Source: JAJYQH01 sp036261615
GTDB lineage: Bacteria; Actinomycetota; Actinomycetes; Propionibacteriales; Propionibacteriaceae
DNA: 56,764 bases
Assembly (NCBI GenBank): GCA_036261615.1
Contig: DATAKK010000027.1
Span: 1-56,764, forward strand
Direction: 5' to 3'
Shown: piece after piece, positions 24,276-33,112 of the stretch
Position numbering within the stretch: the stretch's first letter is position 1
Layout: each line of letters starts with the position of its first letter
Position numbers and translations under genes: made by a program
The notes under the pieces: generated by a model
Databases searched by the model: none
Seen by the model: only the letters and a program-made list of their open reading frames with translations
What the model was told of the DNA's origin: nothing

Positions 24276-25700
24276 TCAGCGTCCTCCCGGCGAGGCGGAC
24301 GCCCCGGCGGCGCCGGCTCTGGCGAACCGGCCGCCGTAACCCCCACCGGTGCCGCGTCCGCCGAAGGCGGCCGGCCGGGTGCCGAGAACGACGACGTCGC
24401 CCGCGGCCAGTCCCTGGGTCACCTCGGTCTGCTGACCGAACACCTGGCCGAGCGTCACCTGCCGCTGTGTCGTGCCGCCGCCGGTGGTCTGCACCTCGAC
24501 CGTGGCGTGCCCGCCGGCCGTCGAGACGGCCAGGGTCGGCACGGCGATGACGTTGGCGAGCTGCTTGACGAGGATCGACACCGACGCGGTCGACCCGATG
24601 TAGACGTCCTTGGGCGATCCGGTCACCTGGATGACCACCGGGAAGGCAGCCGACCCGGTGCTCGTCGAGGCGATCTCGCTGACGCTCTGGACGGTGCCGA
24701 ACACGAGCTGCTGCGCGGTGGGGGCGGTGACGGCGCTTCCGGTTCCCGACGGCGCCGAGTTGTTCCCGGTGGACGGCACGGTGCGCCGGGCGAATCCGCC
24801 GAGGCCCCCGAATCCCCCGCCGAACCCGCCACCGGCGAACCGGTTCTGGGTGGTGTCCGTGGTGCCCGACGTGGCGGCCGCGAGGTTCATCGTGGCTTGG
24901 AGCCCGGACCTGAGGCTCGGCAGGTCGGCCGCGCCGACGGTGGCGTTCACCAGCCACGACGACGTGTCGACGACGACGATCTCACCGCTCGTGCCGGAGG
25001 CGCCGTTCCCCGACCCGCCGCCGGAATTGCCCGAGCCCCCCGAGCCCGAGCCGGCGCCGGTGCCCGAGCCCGTGGTGGAGGAGGCACCGGCCGCGGTCGT
25101 GCCGGCCGTGAGGTTCACCTGGGCGACCACCCCGGCGATCGGCGAGGTCATGGTCGCGCCCGCGAGGTTCTGCTGGGCCTGGGTGAGCTTGGCCTGGTCG
25201 GAGGCGACCGCGGCCTGGGCGGCGCTGAGCTGGGTCGCGGTGGTCGAGGAGTTGGCCTGCAGGCTGGACAGCTGGGAGTTCGCGGCGTCCAGGGTCGCCT
25301 GGGCGCTGGTGACCGCGGCGCTCAGCGCGGACGTGTCCTGGGTCGCGAGCAGTTGTCCCTTGGTGACCGACTGGCCGACCCTCACCTTGACCGCCGTGAC
25401 GGTGCCGGACGCCGGGAAGGACAGGTTGTCCTGAACGGCGGGGGCGAAGGTGCCCGTGGTGGTGACGGTCTGCTGCAGCGTCGTCGGCTGCACCGTATAG
25501 GTGATCGGCACGAGCGTGCTCGCCGACGCCGTGCGCGTGTGATTCCACACCCAGCCGCCGACGGCGGCGGCGGCCAGCAGCACCAGGGCGGCGACCACGA
25601 CGATCGCCCGCGGCAGCCGCCGTCGTCTCCTGGACGCGGAAGCACCGGCCCCCGTGACCTCGATCGTCGACCCGGACGGATCCCCCGGCTGACCCACCAT
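24276..25700 (-). CDS. Membrane-fusion (MacA/HlyD-like) adaptor protein, first gene of the exporter operon
   Basis: A 474-residue protein with a cytoplasmic Arg-rich start and one membrane helix (31-51). Lipoyl half-modules (LSFPASGTVTAVKVRVGQ and ATMTSPIAGVVAQVNL) flank an alpha-helical hairpin (SAAVTSAQATLDAANSQL and following). A Gly/Ser-rich stretch (about 215-250) and a Gly/Phe-rich stretch (about 300-325) are inserted before the C-terminal barrel, and the tail is Gly/Arg-rich. It ends two bases before the ATPase start. In Gram-positive bacteria such adaptors stand on the outer face of the membrane and extend the MacB pump into the wall. Confidence 0.85.
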   Translation of the reverse strand: MVGQPGDPSGSTIEVTGAGASASRRRRRLPRAIVVVAALVLLAAAAVGGWVWNHTRTASASTLVPITYTVQPTTLQQTVTTTGTFAPAVQDNLSFPASGTVTAVKVRVGQSVTKGQLLATQDTSALSAAVTSAQATLDAANSQLSSLQANSSTTATQLSAAQAAVASDQAKLTQAQQNLAGATMTSPIAGVVAQVNLTAGTTAAGASSTTGSGTGAGSGSGGSGNSGGGSGNGASGTSGEIVVVDTSSWLVNATVGAADLPSLRSGLQATMNLAAATSGTTDTTQNRFAGGGFGGGFGGLGGFARRTVPSTGNNSAPSGTGSAVTAPTAQQLVFGTVQSVSEIASTSTGSAAFPVVIQVTGSPKDVYIGSTASVSILVKQLANVIAVPTLAVSTAGGHATVEVQTTGGGTTQRQVTLGQVFGQQTEVTQGLAAGDVVVLGTRPAAFGGRGTGGGYGGRFARAGAAGASASPGGR

Positions 25701-25744
25701 GGCCTGTCACCTTCCCCGCCCCGCGCGACAATTCTCCGGGGCCG

Positions 25745-25774
25745 GAAATAGGTGATACCCGCGCGCTGTCACAA
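25745..25774 (-). promoter_or_regulatory. Candidate promoter of the ABC exporter operon
   Basis: On the minus strand TTGTGA is followed after 18 bp by TATTTC, ending about 45 bp before the first start codon. It is a plausible but unproven SigA-type promoter. The rest of the gap to 26023 holds only a weak 7-bp inverted repeat (25878-25884 and 25926-25932) and no gene that I can support. Confidence 0.35.
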
Positions 25775-26023
25775 CACCATGGACAACCTGTGTGCGGGCT
25801 GTGGGGTCGGCGCCGAGCCCCCTATCCGGGCGCGACAAGGGCGTCGGACCGAGCGGGAGCCAGGTCGGACTCACGGCGTGGTGCAGCCAACGCCCTCCCG
25901 ATCCGCGGGCGACTCACCGGGTCGAGCACCACCACAACCCAATCTCGGCGACTGCACCGCAGATCGGGAGAGAGCCGGGGCGGCCGCCCTCGGCTGGGCA
26001 CCCGGGACCTGGGAGCGCCCGGA

Positions 26024-26932
26024 TCAGGGGATGAGGCAGATCGGTGACTGCGAGTGGGCCATCAGCCCACGGATCGTGCCGCCGACGGCTCGCGCGGGGC
26101 TCGGCGACTGGATGCCGAGCACGAGCAGGTCGGCATGACCGGTGCGTCCGGCCAGCGCGTCGACCGGGTTGCCGTACAGCACCTCGACACTCACCTCGAC
26201 GCCGGGCATCTTGGCGCGGGCCTCCTCGATGAGGGCGCTCATGCCCTCCCGGGCCGCCTGCATCTGTGCCTCGCGGGCCTCCTCGGTGACGCTCCCCCGA
26301 CCGAACAGGCCGGTCGACTTCGGCTCGGACACGTGCACCACCTCGAGCTTCGCCCCCCGCGCCTCGGCCTCGGCCATCGCCCACTCGAGCGTGCGACCCG
26401 CATGCGGGCCGGCGTCCAGCCCGACGACCACCCGCCCGTACTGGCCGGTGGGATCGGGGTTGACCGCCTGGGAGATGATGACCGTCGGGCAGTGCGCCGA
26501 GGCGACCGCGGCCACGCTCGTCGAGCCCACGAACATCCGCTCGAGGCCGCTGACCGAGCGGCGTCCGAGCACCATGAGGGCCGCGCTCTCGCTCTGCCGG
26601 GCGAGCACGGCGGCGGCGTTGCCCAGGACGACCTCGGAGGTCACCTGGTTGGGGTCGATGCCGGTGTCGAGGGCGGCCTGGACGGCGGCCTCGGTCGCCT
26701 TCTCTCCGGCCTGCTGGAGGATCGTCGGGTCGTAGACGACGCCCCAGGCGCCCGCGAGCACGGCGTCGTCGACGGCGTGGACGAGGTGCAGGCGGGCCCT
26801 CTTGCCCGCCACCCTGGCCCCGTAGCGGGTGGCGCGGAGGCCGTCCTCGGAACCGTCGACGCCGACGATGATCATCGGTCTCGTGTCGGCAGTCAGCTGC
26901 TCGTCACCGCTCACCACGGGTTCACCGGACAT
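26024..26932 (-). CDS. Tandem-domain universal stress protein
   Basis: A 302-residue protein made of two UspA domains (about 20-155 and 165-302). Domain 1 has the IIVGVDGSEDG start and the ATP-binding pattern GRRSVSGLERMFVGSTS; domain 2 has RVVVGLDAGPHAG and a less complete site ending in GGTIRGLM. Tandem Usp proteins of actinobacteria bind ATP and are induced by hypoxia, stationary phase or nutrient stress. Start ATG 26932 has GGAGG six bases upstream. Confidence 0.92.
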   Translation of the reverse strand: MSGEPVVSGDEQLTADTRPMIIVGVDGSEDGLRATRYGARVAGKRARLHLVHAVDDAVLAGAWGVVYDPTILQQAGEKATEAAVQAALDTGIDPNQVTSEVVLGNAAAVLARQSESAALMVLGRRSVSGLERMFVGSTSVAAVASAHCPTVIISQAVNPDPTGQYGRVVVGLDAGPHAGRTLEWAMAEAEARGAKLEVVHVSEPKSTGLFGRGSVTEEAREAQMQAAREGMSALIEEARAKMPGVEVSVEVLYGNPVDALAGRTGHADLLVLGIQSPSPARAVGGTIRGLMAHSQSPICLIP

Positions 26933-27106
26933 GTCAGCCTCCTGCCGTTGTCGAGGCGACCACCACGCCGATGGCCCCCTGTCGGGCGTTCCCGCCCACT
27001 TCCGAGAGTAGTGCCGGGTGACCTCGCCGCGCGTCCTCCGGGGAACGAACCCCGTGGTCGCCGGGCAGTCCGGAGCCCCGGCGAGTGGTCCGGCCGATGG
27101 CGGTCG

Positions 27107-27553
27107 TCACTCGGCGCGGGAGACGATGCGCCCGGTGAGCCGCTCGATCCGCAGGCCGATGGGCAGGTCGCGTTCCCCGCCCGCCCAGGGCCGCAGCGAC
27201 GCCACGAGTCCGTGGTCGATGAGCTCGGTGTGGCAGGACGCGAGCACGCTCCAGCCGGTGGCGGTCTCGACGTCGACGTCGTCGATCTCGAACCCCACCG
27301 GCCGTCCCGGCGTCCGCAGTGAGGACAGGATGCCCCCGGCGCCGGTGACGATGCCGATGAGCGAGTCGCCGACCACGGTGTAGGCCACCGGCAGCACGGT
27401 GACCGCGCCGGCGCCGCCGAGGGAGGGGTCGGTGAAGGCCACCCGGCCGACGAGCTGCGAGCGCAACAGCTCGACGCACTCCGACTCGTCCAGAGGCGCG
27501 AACCGCCCGGGCCCGGGCGTCTCGGACATCTGCTCGAGGTCACGTTCGGTCAT
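27107..27553 (-). CDS. Pyridoxamine 5'-phosphate oxidase-like FMN-binding split-barrel protein
   Basis: A 148-residue split-barrel protein with the pattern of actinobacterial PPOX-family proteins: LDESECVELLRSQLVGRVAFTD at the N-terminus, PVAYTVVGDSLIGIVTGAG in the middle and a V-G-F-E-I-D-D-V-D strand. Members bind FMN, F420 or haem and often sit beside universal stress proteins in hypoxia regulons, as it does here. Start ATG 27553 follows AAGGGAG. The substrate is unknown. Confidence 0.85.
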   Translation of the reverse strand: MTERDLEQMSETPGPGRFAPLDESECVELLRSQLVGRVAFTDPSLGGAGAVTVLPVAYTVVGDSLIGIVTGAGGILSSLRTPGRPVGFEIDDVDVETATGWSVLASCHTELIDHGLVASLRPWAGGERDLPIGLRIERLTGRIVSRAE

Positions 27554-27624
27554 CGGACTCCCTTCGCCGCGCCACCCGCCATGGGTGTCGCCGTCTTCGG
27601 CCCCAAGCTATCGTGCGCCACCGG

Positions 27625-28593
27625 TCACTGCTGGTCAGGACTCCCGGACGACTGGTCGAAGGTGGTCCTCCCCCGCAGCTTGCGGGCCAGGTCGTCGTCG
27701 ATCCCGTCGGCGATCCGGCTCATGATGGCGAGCGCGGTGCGCAGGTGGGCCGGGACGAACGGGTCGGCGAGCAGCGACATCGACACGAACACCTTGTCGC
27801 GGTGCAGGGCGAAGCGGCCGAAGCGCGACTCGGCGTTGAGGTCGTTGAGGATCTCCATCGCCCGCGACCTGCCGTCGACGTCGTGGACGAGCACCGAGAA
27901 GATGATGACCTCCTCGGCATCGGGGGTGACCCGGACGAAGACGACCGTGCTGCCCACCCGGATCGCGATGTCCCCCTGCCGGTCGCGGAACGGCTCGTGA
28001 CCGAAGACGTCGGTCAGCTCCGCGAGCACCTGCGCCTGCAGCCGGCGCCAGCGCTCCTCCCCGCCGTCGACCATCGCGGGCAGCGCGGCGTCCGGGCCCT
28101 CGTGGCCGACGAGGAGGCCCTCGTCGGCGAGTTCCTCGTCGACCGAGGAGCCGAGGTCGGGTTGCAGCACCTCGGCGAGTTGGTCGGGCGCGAGGAACAC
28201 CGGGTGCTGGACGCCGAACACGTCGCGCACGGTGGCGACGACCAGCCCCGCGAGCCACGAGCAGTCGTCCTGCACGTGCTCGATGGCGAAGTCCTCCCCG
28301 TCGTCGTGCCAGCCGAGGTCGTGCAGGGCCTGGACCTGCGCCGGCCCGAGCTGGAAGGTGCGGCCGAGCGCGTGATTGCCCGGCGTCGTCAGACGCAGCC
28401 AGGGCTCGTCTCCTCGCCGCTCGCAGCTCACGTCGACCGCGGGGGCCGCGTCGTCGGCCGCCGACTGGGTGCCCAGATGCAGGCTTCCGCCGGCGTCGAT
28501 CATCGACAGCACGACCGCGAGCCGGGCCGTGAACTGGGCCCACGCGTCGGCGGTGGCTCGGTCGAGGTCGAATTCGACTCGTCTACGGGACAC
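27625..28593 (-). CDS. YbjN/TY-chaperone-like domain protein
   Basis: A 322-residue soluble protein. The C-terminal part (about 200-310) has the YbjN/type III chaperone-like pattern: strand VFVRVTPDAEEVIIFSVLV, helix RAMEILNDLNAES, strands FGRFALH and KVFVSMSLLADPF, then a long helix. The N-terminal part looks like a second, diverged copy of the same fold. I chose GTG 28593, which has GGAG upstream; the open frame extends upstream to 28725 but the extension is Arg/Pro-rich. Such proteins are thought to bind short peptide segments; the partner here may be one of the neighbouring coiled-coil proteins. Confidence 0.7.
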   Translation of the reverse strand: MSRRRVEFDLDRATADAWAQFTARLAVVLSMIDAGGSLHLGTQSAADDAAPAVDVSCERRGDEPWLRLTTPGNHALGRTFQLGPAQVQALHDLGWHDDGEDFAIEHVQDDCSWLAGLVVATVRDVFGVQHPVFLAPDQLAEVLQPDLGSSVDEELADEGLLVGHEGPDAALPAMVDGGEERWRRLQAQVLAELTDVFGHEPFRDRQGDIAIRVGSTVVFVRVTPDAEEVIIFSVLVHDVDGRSRAMEILNDLNAESRFGRFALHRDKVFVSMSLLADPFVPAHLRTALAIMSRIADGIDDDLARKLRGRTTFDQSSGSPDQQ

Positions 28594-28721
28594 TGTCCTC
28601 CGCTCCTGCCCTCGAGTGTCCAGCGGGCTGGTTGGCGTCACGGTGAGGCCCAACCTAGCCGACATCGGGGCGAGGGCCAGGGGCTGCGGCGAACGAGCGG
28701 GACGGGATCGCGGCCCGGGCC

Positions 28722-29747
28722 TCACTCCCCCGGCTGCCCCTCCTCAGGGGAGGACTCGGAGGCGGGCTGGCCGGCGTCCACGGCGTCCCACCCGCTGGTG
28801 GCCCGCGTGTCGGGCTCGGCGAAGGGGTCGGCGAGCTGGCCCGCGCCCAGGGTGGCCAGCATCTGGCGGACGTTGTGCAGCTGGACGGTGATGGCGTCGC
28901 GCCGTGCGGTGGCCGCGGTGAGCTCGCGCTGCGACTCGCGGCGGATGCGCTCCGCGTTGCCCCGGGCCTGCTCGAGCAGGGTCGCGGCCTCGTCGCGGGC
29001 GGCACGCAGGATCGCCTCGGCGTGCTCCTGGGCGTCCTGCTGCACCCGCTGGGCTTCGGCCTCGACACTCGCCAGCCGCTCCTCGGCTCGGGCGAGGGCG
29101 TCCTCGTGCGCGTGCATCTGGGCCTCGAACTCCTCGGCGGCGCGGTCGCGGCGATCCGCGAGCGTCTTCTCGAAGTCGGCGGCCGCCGCCGCAGCACGGG
29201 CGCGCTGGTGCTCGAACACCGCCTCGGCCTCCTCCCGGCGCGCGGTCGCCTCCCGATCGGCGTGGTCGAGGATGTCGTCGGCCTCACGCCTCGCCCCCTC
29301 GACGAGGGCCGCCGCGTCGGCCTGCGCCTTCGACGCGACCTCGGCGGCGTGCCGGTCGGCCGTGGTCGTGTTCCGGCGGGCGGCCTGTTGCGCCTCCGCC
29401 AGCAGCGTCTCGGCCGCGGCCCTGGCGCTCTCGCGCAGCTCGGTGGCCTCCTCCTCGGCGAGGGACAGCATGAGGCCGATCCGCTCCCCCAGCTCGGCGA
29501 ACGAGGGAGGGGCGCTGTGCTCCCGCTCGTCCTCCAGCTGTCGCACCCGCTGTTGCTGCCGCGTGACCTGGGCGGCGAGGTCGTCGACGCGGGCCTGCAG
29601 CTTGGTGACCTGGACGCCGGACTCGGCCGCCTCCGTCCGGGCCGCGGCGAGCGCCTGCTGGAGGTCGGCCACGGTGCGGTCGACCTGGCCGGTCTCGTAA
29701 CCCCGCATGACGGTCCGGAAGCCGAGGCTCTGGGTGTGGTCGGTCAT
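28722..29747 (-). CDS. DivIVA-like coiled-coil protein
   Basis: A 341-residue protein. The first 30 residues (LGFRTVMRGYETGQVD) resemble the DivIVA membrane-curvature-binding head, which has the pattern F-x-x-x-x-R-G-Y-x-x-x-V-D. The rest is one long Ala/Glu/Arg-rich coiled coil with a Pro/Ser-rich acidic tail. Its ATG overlaps the stop of the 500-residue coiled-coil gene by four bases, so the two are co-translated. A polar or septal cytoskeletal role, like that of DivIVA, Scy or FilP in Streptomyces, is inferred from domain type and not from close similarity. Confidence 0.72.
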   Translation of the reverse strand: MTDHTQSLGFRTVMRGYETGQVDRTVADLQQALAAARTEAAESGVQVTKLQARVDDLAAQVTRQQQRVRQLEDEREHSAPPSFAELGERIGLMLSLAEEEATELRESARAAAETLLAEAQQAARRNTTTADRHAAEVASKAQADAAALVEGARREADDILDHADREATARREEAEAVFEHQRARAAAAAADFEKTLADRRDRAAEEFEAQMHAHEDALARAEERLASVEAEAQRVQQDAQEHAEAILRAARDEAATLLEQARGNAERIRRESQRELTAATARRDAITVQLHNVRQMLATLGAGQLADPFAEPDTRATSGWDAVDAGQPASESSPEEGQPGE

Positions 29748-31246
29748 GGTCGATCCTGTTCCTGCTCGATGAGGTGGCGCGGGACGCCGGCCAGGGCGCC
29801 GGCCCCGGGTGCTGCGGGCTCGGGCTGGGCCCGCAGCGGGACGTGGTCGGGTACTGCGAGGGCCTCGATCACCCCGGACAGGTGGCCGAGCTGGCGGGTG
29901 ATGTCGTCGCGCCGCTGGGCGAGGAGCGCGACCTCCCGCCGGGCCCTCTCCAGCATCGCCCGGGCCTCGGCCCGGACGGCGTCGGCGTCCGAGCGCGCGC
30001 CGGTGAGGAGGGCCACCGCCTCGTCGCGGGAGGCACGGTTGCGCTCGAACGCCTCACGCTGCAGGGCCTCGAGGTCGGCCGCGGTCCGCTCCCGGACCAG
30101 CCGGGCTCCCGCCTCGGCCTCGGCGAGCCGGCGCTCGGCGCGGACCCGCTGCGCTTCCGCCTCGGACGCCGCCCGGGCCAGCGTGCGCTCGGCGTCGGTC
30201 CGGGCCTCCCCCAGGGTGCGCTCCGCGTCCCGCTCCGCGGCCGCGAGCACCGCGTGGGCGCGGGCCGTGAGGTCGTCGGACGTCGCCCGCGCCCGGGCGA
30301 GGTCGGTTCCGGCTCGCACCCGGGCGGCTGAGAGGACCTGCGCCAGACGGGTGCGGACGCCGGCGACGTGCCGGGCGAGGTCGGCATGGGTGCGACGCCG
30401 GAGCGCCTCGGCGTCGGCCTCGGCTCCCGCCCGCAGTTCGGCGATCGCGCGGTGGGTCCACTCGAGATGCTGCGCCGCCTCGGCCAACCGCTCGCGCGCC
30501 TGGGCCTGGGCCTCGTCGAGGAGGCGCCGGCGTTCGGCCGCGGCCTCAGTGACGAGCCGCTCGGCCTCGGCCTCGGTGGAGCTGCGCAACTCCTCGAGTT
30601 CGGCGCGGGTGCGCTCGGCCTCCGACCGCGACGCCTCGACCAGGTCGCGGGCGTGCCGCCGGGTCTGGCTGATCACCGCCGCGACCTCCGCGTCGAGGTC
30701 GGCCCGTCGCCGCGCCTCCTCCTCGGCGAGTGCCCGGCGCCGCGCGGTGGCCTCCTGGTCGGCCCGGGCGGTGAGGTCGTCGATGCGCTGGGCGGCGTCG
30801 GTCGCCGCCCGGTGTGCATCCTCCCGCAGTTCTGCCGCCTCCGCCTGCGCCTGGTCGACGATCCGTTCGGCCTCGTCGCGGGCCTGGGCCACGACCTCGT
30901 CGGCGGTCCGCTGGGCGCCGCGGGTGAGCAGCGCGGCCTGCTCGCTGGCGTCGCCGAGCAGGGCGACCGCGTCGCGGTGGGACTCCTCGAGCCGGGCCGT
31001 CGCCGCGGCGAGCGTGGCCTCGGTCTCGGCGCGGTCGCGCTGCGCAGTCGCGGCCAGGTCGGCCGCCTCGTCGCGCAGCCGGTCGGCCTGCCGCCGGACG
31101 TCCTCGGCCTCGTGCTGGGCCTCCTCGCGCAGCCGGTCCGCCAGCGCCTGGGCCCGCTGCAGGATGATCGTGGCGCGCCGGGTCGTCTCGTCGCCGGTGA
31201 AGACCATCCGATCAGGCAGGGGGTTGTCGGTCGACGGCTGCGCCAC
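29744..31246 (-). CDS. Long coiled-coil protein, Scy/FilP-like
   Basis: A 500-residue protein, almost wholly helical coiled coil of Ala, Glu, Arg and Gln with hendecad-like repeats (for example ADRLREEAQHEAEDVRRQA). There is no signal peptide and no membrane helix. The start is GTG 31246, which has no ribosome binding site, so translation may begin at ATG 31207. It is coupled to the DivIVA-like gene. Together they look like a cytoskeletal filament pair. High-GC coiled-coil genes of this type are easily over-called by similarity, so the family name is a guess from composition and context. Confidence 0.65.
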   Translation of the reverse strand: MAQPSTDNPLPDRMVFTGDETTRRATIILQRAQALADRLREEAQHEAEDVRRQADRLRDEAADLAATAQRDRAETEATLAAATARLEESHRDAVALLGDASEQAALLTRGAQRTADEVVAQARDEAERIVDQAQAEAAELREDAHRAATDAAQRIDDLTARADQEATARRRALAEEEARRRADLDAEVAAVISQTRRHARDLVEASRSEAERTRAELEELRSSTEAEAERLVTEAAAERRRLLDEAQAQARERLAEAAQHLEWTHRAIAELRAGAEADAEALRRRTHADLARHVAGVRTRLAQVLSAARVRAGTDLARARATSDDLTARAHAVLAAAERDAERTLGEARTDAERTLARAASEAEAQRVRAERRLAEAEAGARLVRERTAADLEALQREAFERNRASRDEAVALLTGARSDADAVRAEARAMLERARREVALLAQRRDDITRQLGHLSGVIEALAVPDHVPLRAQPEPAAPGAGALAGVPRHLIEQEQDRP

Positions 31247-31283
31247 AGGGCAATCATGGTCCTCACCAGGGGTGCGGGCAACG

Positions 31284-33044
31284 TCACCCGCCGCCCTGGG
31301 ACGGTGTTCCCGGCGACGGCGGCTCGGGGCCGATCGCGGCGTCCCCCTGCTCCTCGTGGAAGACCGCCACGGCGGTGGGCAGGGTGGCGAAGATCCGGTG
31401 GCGACCCACGCGGTCGACGAAGCCGGCGGCGTCCAGTTGCTCGAACAGCTCGTGCTTGACGCGGGCGAGCGCGAGGGCGATGCCGCGCGCCTCCACCCGC
31501 TGGCGCAGTTGGTCGAGGACGTCGACGGCGGTGAGGTCGACCTCGACGTTGGCCTCCATGTTGAGCAGCAGCCAGCGGGGTGGCGCCGGGGCGAGGTCGA
31601 GCGCGTCGACCGCCCGCCGCAGGAAGTTCTCGGCGTTCCCGAAGAACAGGGGCGCGTCGTAGCGGTAGACGACCAGGCCGGGCACCTGCACGGCGTCCTC
31701 GTAGTCGTCGATGTCGTGCATGCCGGCCACGCCGGGCACGATGCCGAGGATGCCGTCGTGGGGGGTGGCGAGGCGGCGCAGCAGTTCGAGCACGCTGAGC
31801 ACGACCGCCACGGCGATGCCGGCGAGTACCCCGAACCAGAGCACCGCGCCGGTGGCGGCCAGCGCGAGGAGCAGCTCGCTGCGGCGGAACCGGGCGATCC
31901 GCCGCCACTCCCCCGGGTTGACGAGCCGCAGCGCGGCGTAGATCACCACCGCGCCGAGGGCCGCGCGCGGGAAGGTGGACAGCAGTGGCGCCGCGATGAG
32001 CAGCACGACGACCACGCCGGCGGCGGTGACCAGGGACGCCAGTTGGCTCCGCGACCCCATGGCGTCCCCCAGCACGGTCCGGCTGCCCGAACTGGACACC
32101 GGGAATCCCTGGGAGAGCCCGGCCGCCACGTTGATGCCGGCCAGCGCCAGCAGCTCCTGGTTGCCGTCGATCCGCTCGCGCCGCTTCGCGGCGAAGGCCC
32201 TGCCCGTGAGGACGTTGTCGGAAAAGCCCACCAGCACGATGCCCGCGGCCGCCGACAGGAGCTCCACCCAGGGGAGACCGGTGAGATCGGGCACCCGGAC
32301 GCCCGGCAGCCCGGTGGGCACCCGGTCGACAGTGCGGACGCCGTAGCGCCCCAGCCCCAGCCACGCGACGAGCACCGCGGCGACGATCATCATGACGAGC
32401 GGTCCGGGGGCGCGCGGCAGCCACCGCTGGAAGGCGAACAGCCCGACGAGCACGCCGCCGGCGACACCGAGCGTCGCGACGTGGGCCTCGCCCAGGTGGG
32501 CGACCCAGTAGCCGATCTCCTCGTCCGGCCTCCCGGCGGGGATGTCGAGGCGGCTGATCCGCCCGAGCTGCGAGGTGATCATGAGCACCGCGATGCCGAC
32601 CATGTACCCCTCGAGCACGGGGCGGCTGAGCAGCGCCGCGAGGAAGCCGAGGCGCACCGCCCACGCGGCAAGGGCCACGGCGGCGACCGCGAGCGCGAGG
32701 ACGGCCGCCACGTCCGCGTGTCGGGACGCCGGCAGCCCCGAGCCCACGGCCGCGACGGCCGCCGCCGTCATGAGTGCCGTGGTCGACTCGGGTCCCACGG
32801 ACAGCTGACGGGAGCTGCCGAGCACCGCGTAGACGACGAGCGGCCCGACCGCGGCCCACAGCCCGACCACCGCGGGCAGACCGGCGACGGCCGCGTAGGC
32901 CATGACCTGGGGGACGAGGTAGGCGAACACGGTGAGGCCAGCGACGACGTCGCCCCGCAGCCACTCCCGGCGGTAGTGGCGCAGCACGTCCACCCCCGGC
33001 AGCAGCCGGAAGGTCCACGGCGTCCGCTGGGCGCGCGCCCCCAT
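31284..33044 (-). CDS. SulP family anion transporter with STAS domain
   Basis: A 586-residue membrane protein. The SulP core starts with GDVVAGLTVFAYLVPQVMAY and AGLPAVVGLWA; about twelve to fourteen membrane segments follow, including GFSDNVLTGRAFA and NQELLALAGINVAAGLSQGF, which are conserved in SulP proteins. The last about 130 residues are a STAS domain (VYRYDAPLFFGNAENF, LLLNMEANVEVDLTAVD). SulP proteins carry sulphate, bicarbonate or dicarboxylates; the substrate cannot be assigned. Its end is 37 bp before the coiled-coil genes on the same strand. Confidence 0.92.
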   Translation of the reverse strand: MGARAQRTPWTFRLLPGVDVLRHYRREWLRGDVVAGLTVFAYLVPQVMAYAAVAGLPAVVGLWAAVGPLVVYAVLGSSRQLSVGPESTTALMTAAAVAAVGSGLPASRHADVAAVLALAVAAVALAAWAVRLGFLAALLSRPVLEGYMVGIAVLMITSQLGRISRLDIPAGRPDEEIGYWVAHLGEAHVATLGVAGGVLVGLFAFQRWLPRAPGPLVMMIVAAVLVAWLGLGRYGVRTVDRVPTGLPGVRVPDLTGLPWVELLSAAAGIVLVGFSDNVLTGRAFAAKRRERIDGNQELLALAGINVAAGLSQGFPVSSSGSRTVLGDAMGSRSQLASLVTAAGVVVVLLIAAPLLSTFPRAALGAVVIYAALRLVNPGEWRRIARFRRSELLLALAATGAVLWFGVLAGIAVAVVLSVLELLRRLATPHDGILGIVPGVAGMHDIDDYEDAVQVPGLVVYRYDAPLFFGNAENFLRRAVDALDLAPAPPRWLLLNMEANVEVDLTAVDVLDQLRQRVEARGIALALARVKHELFEQLDAAGFVDRVGRHRIFATLPTAVAVFHEEQGDAAIGPEPPSPGTPSQGGG

Positions 33045-33112
33045 GCGCTCAACCTAGCGAGCGGACCTCCCCGCCGCGGCGGCGGTGCGAGGGCAGCGGG
33101 CGCGATGCCGGT

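Noticed and set aside
25752..26138. Small open frame in the gap between the exporter operon and the universal stress protein gene
   Set aside because: No ribosome binding site, Arg/Gly/Pro-rich shadow-like composition, and it runs into the stress protein gene on the other strand.
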